The notes below the pieces were generated by a model, which did no database searches, was not told the DNA's origin, and was given only the letters and a program-made list of their open reading frames with translations. Of a stretch of 32,756 bases of DNA, positions 32,477 through 32,756 are shown piece after piece; position 1 is the first letter of the stretch, and the number at the start of each line of letters is the position of its first letter. This DNA is from a bacterium. Its GTDB lineage: Bacteria; SZUA-182; DTGQ01. The stretch is from positions 1 through 32,756 of the forward strand of contig JAILZY010000035.1 of assembly GCA_023512255.1 (NCBI GenBank). The letters are read 5' to 3'. Both the position numbers and the translations under genes were made by a program.

Positions 32477-32680
32477 TGAAAATTTACTCCTGTATCTCCT
32501 TATGTATCTCCTGAATTAAGCTTGTGATAGGCTTGCCCGCCGCTGCACCTTAAAGAATAAGAATAGCTCGAAAAGCAGAAATTTTATCTTTCGGCTAGTT
32601 AAGGCACGGCGGGAAAAATCATCTAAAATAAATTATTATATCACTTTTTACTTCAATTTCCACTACTAAATGCAGCAATT

Positions 32681-32755
32681 CAGATGTTCCCCATGTTTAA
32701 ATTAGGAGGAGGAGATAAGCCGCAGGGTAAGGGTATTGAGGTAAAAGACAATAGT
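32681..32755. repeat. Dispersed repeat, right-edge copy (inverted relative to the left)
   Basis: This is the reverse complement of bases 1-76 with about six mismatches and one gap. The homology with the internal fragment at 3071-3098 extends ten bases further inward, to 32671, so the three copies have different boundaries. Different boundaries favour a degenerate dispersed repeat family over a precise terminal repeat. Confidence 0.8.
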
Positions 32756-32756
32756 A

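Overview
This 32.8 kb stretch is typical bacterial chromosome. It carries housekeeping genes (ligA, class I lysyl-tRNA synthetase, polX, a DciA-like gene) and long AT-rich spacers. TGA is a normal stop codon here: the polX, ligA, beta-helix and ABC ATPase genes all end in it. Class I LysRS, an HD/ferredoxin/cupin cluster of the kind seen in anaerobes, a sigma54-type two-component pair, cohesin/dockerin modules and apparent selenocysteine use together suggest an uncultured anaerobe, perhaps Desulfobacterota or a related candidate phylum. That placement is inference; no rRNA is present.

Layout. 1-1515: a repeat copy at the window edge, a promoter and an inositol-phosphate synthase. 1516-3250: repeat-rich spacer holding a frameshifted cupin gene. 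3251-4859: HD-domain protein overlapping a 4Fe-4S protein. 5073-7733: Hsp20, a candidate structured RNA with its own promoter, a stand-alone receiver domain and an M42 aminopeptidase. 8054-9801: a two-gene NodI/NodJ-like ABC exporter. 10368-13793: a very large secreted beta-helix protein. 13847-14527 (minus strand): a DUF302 gene followed by a tiny membrane protein with an in-frame TGA. 14630-14753: a palindrome cluster. 15192-18194: a secreted mosaic protein (beta-propeller, Kazal, MopE-type repeats, cohesin, dockerin). 18303-19001: a secreted proline-rich protein. 19754-23375: sigma54 response regulator plus sensor kinase. 23581-25092 (minus): an exported DUF1573-thioredoxin fusion, also with an in-frame TGA. 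25299-25934: DciA-like. 27000-30788: polX-ligA. 30899-32476: lysK. The window closes with an inverted copy of the repeat at its start.

The most exciting result is two probable, independently encoded selenoproteins. In each gene a single in-frame TGA sits where the family has a conserved cysteine: the CPITSNP motif of DUF6132-like proteins and the CGCT motif of DUF1573. In each, a hairpin with G in the first two apical-loop positions starts at the right distance downstream for a bacterial SECIS element. Both proteins look membrane-bound or exported and both carry a U-G-x-T-A motif, pointing to selenium-based thiol chemistry at the cell envelope. A routine gene caller would truncate, split or miss both.

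A second genome-style feature is the many short imperfect tandem duplications (10-27 bp units), nearly all in the spacers.
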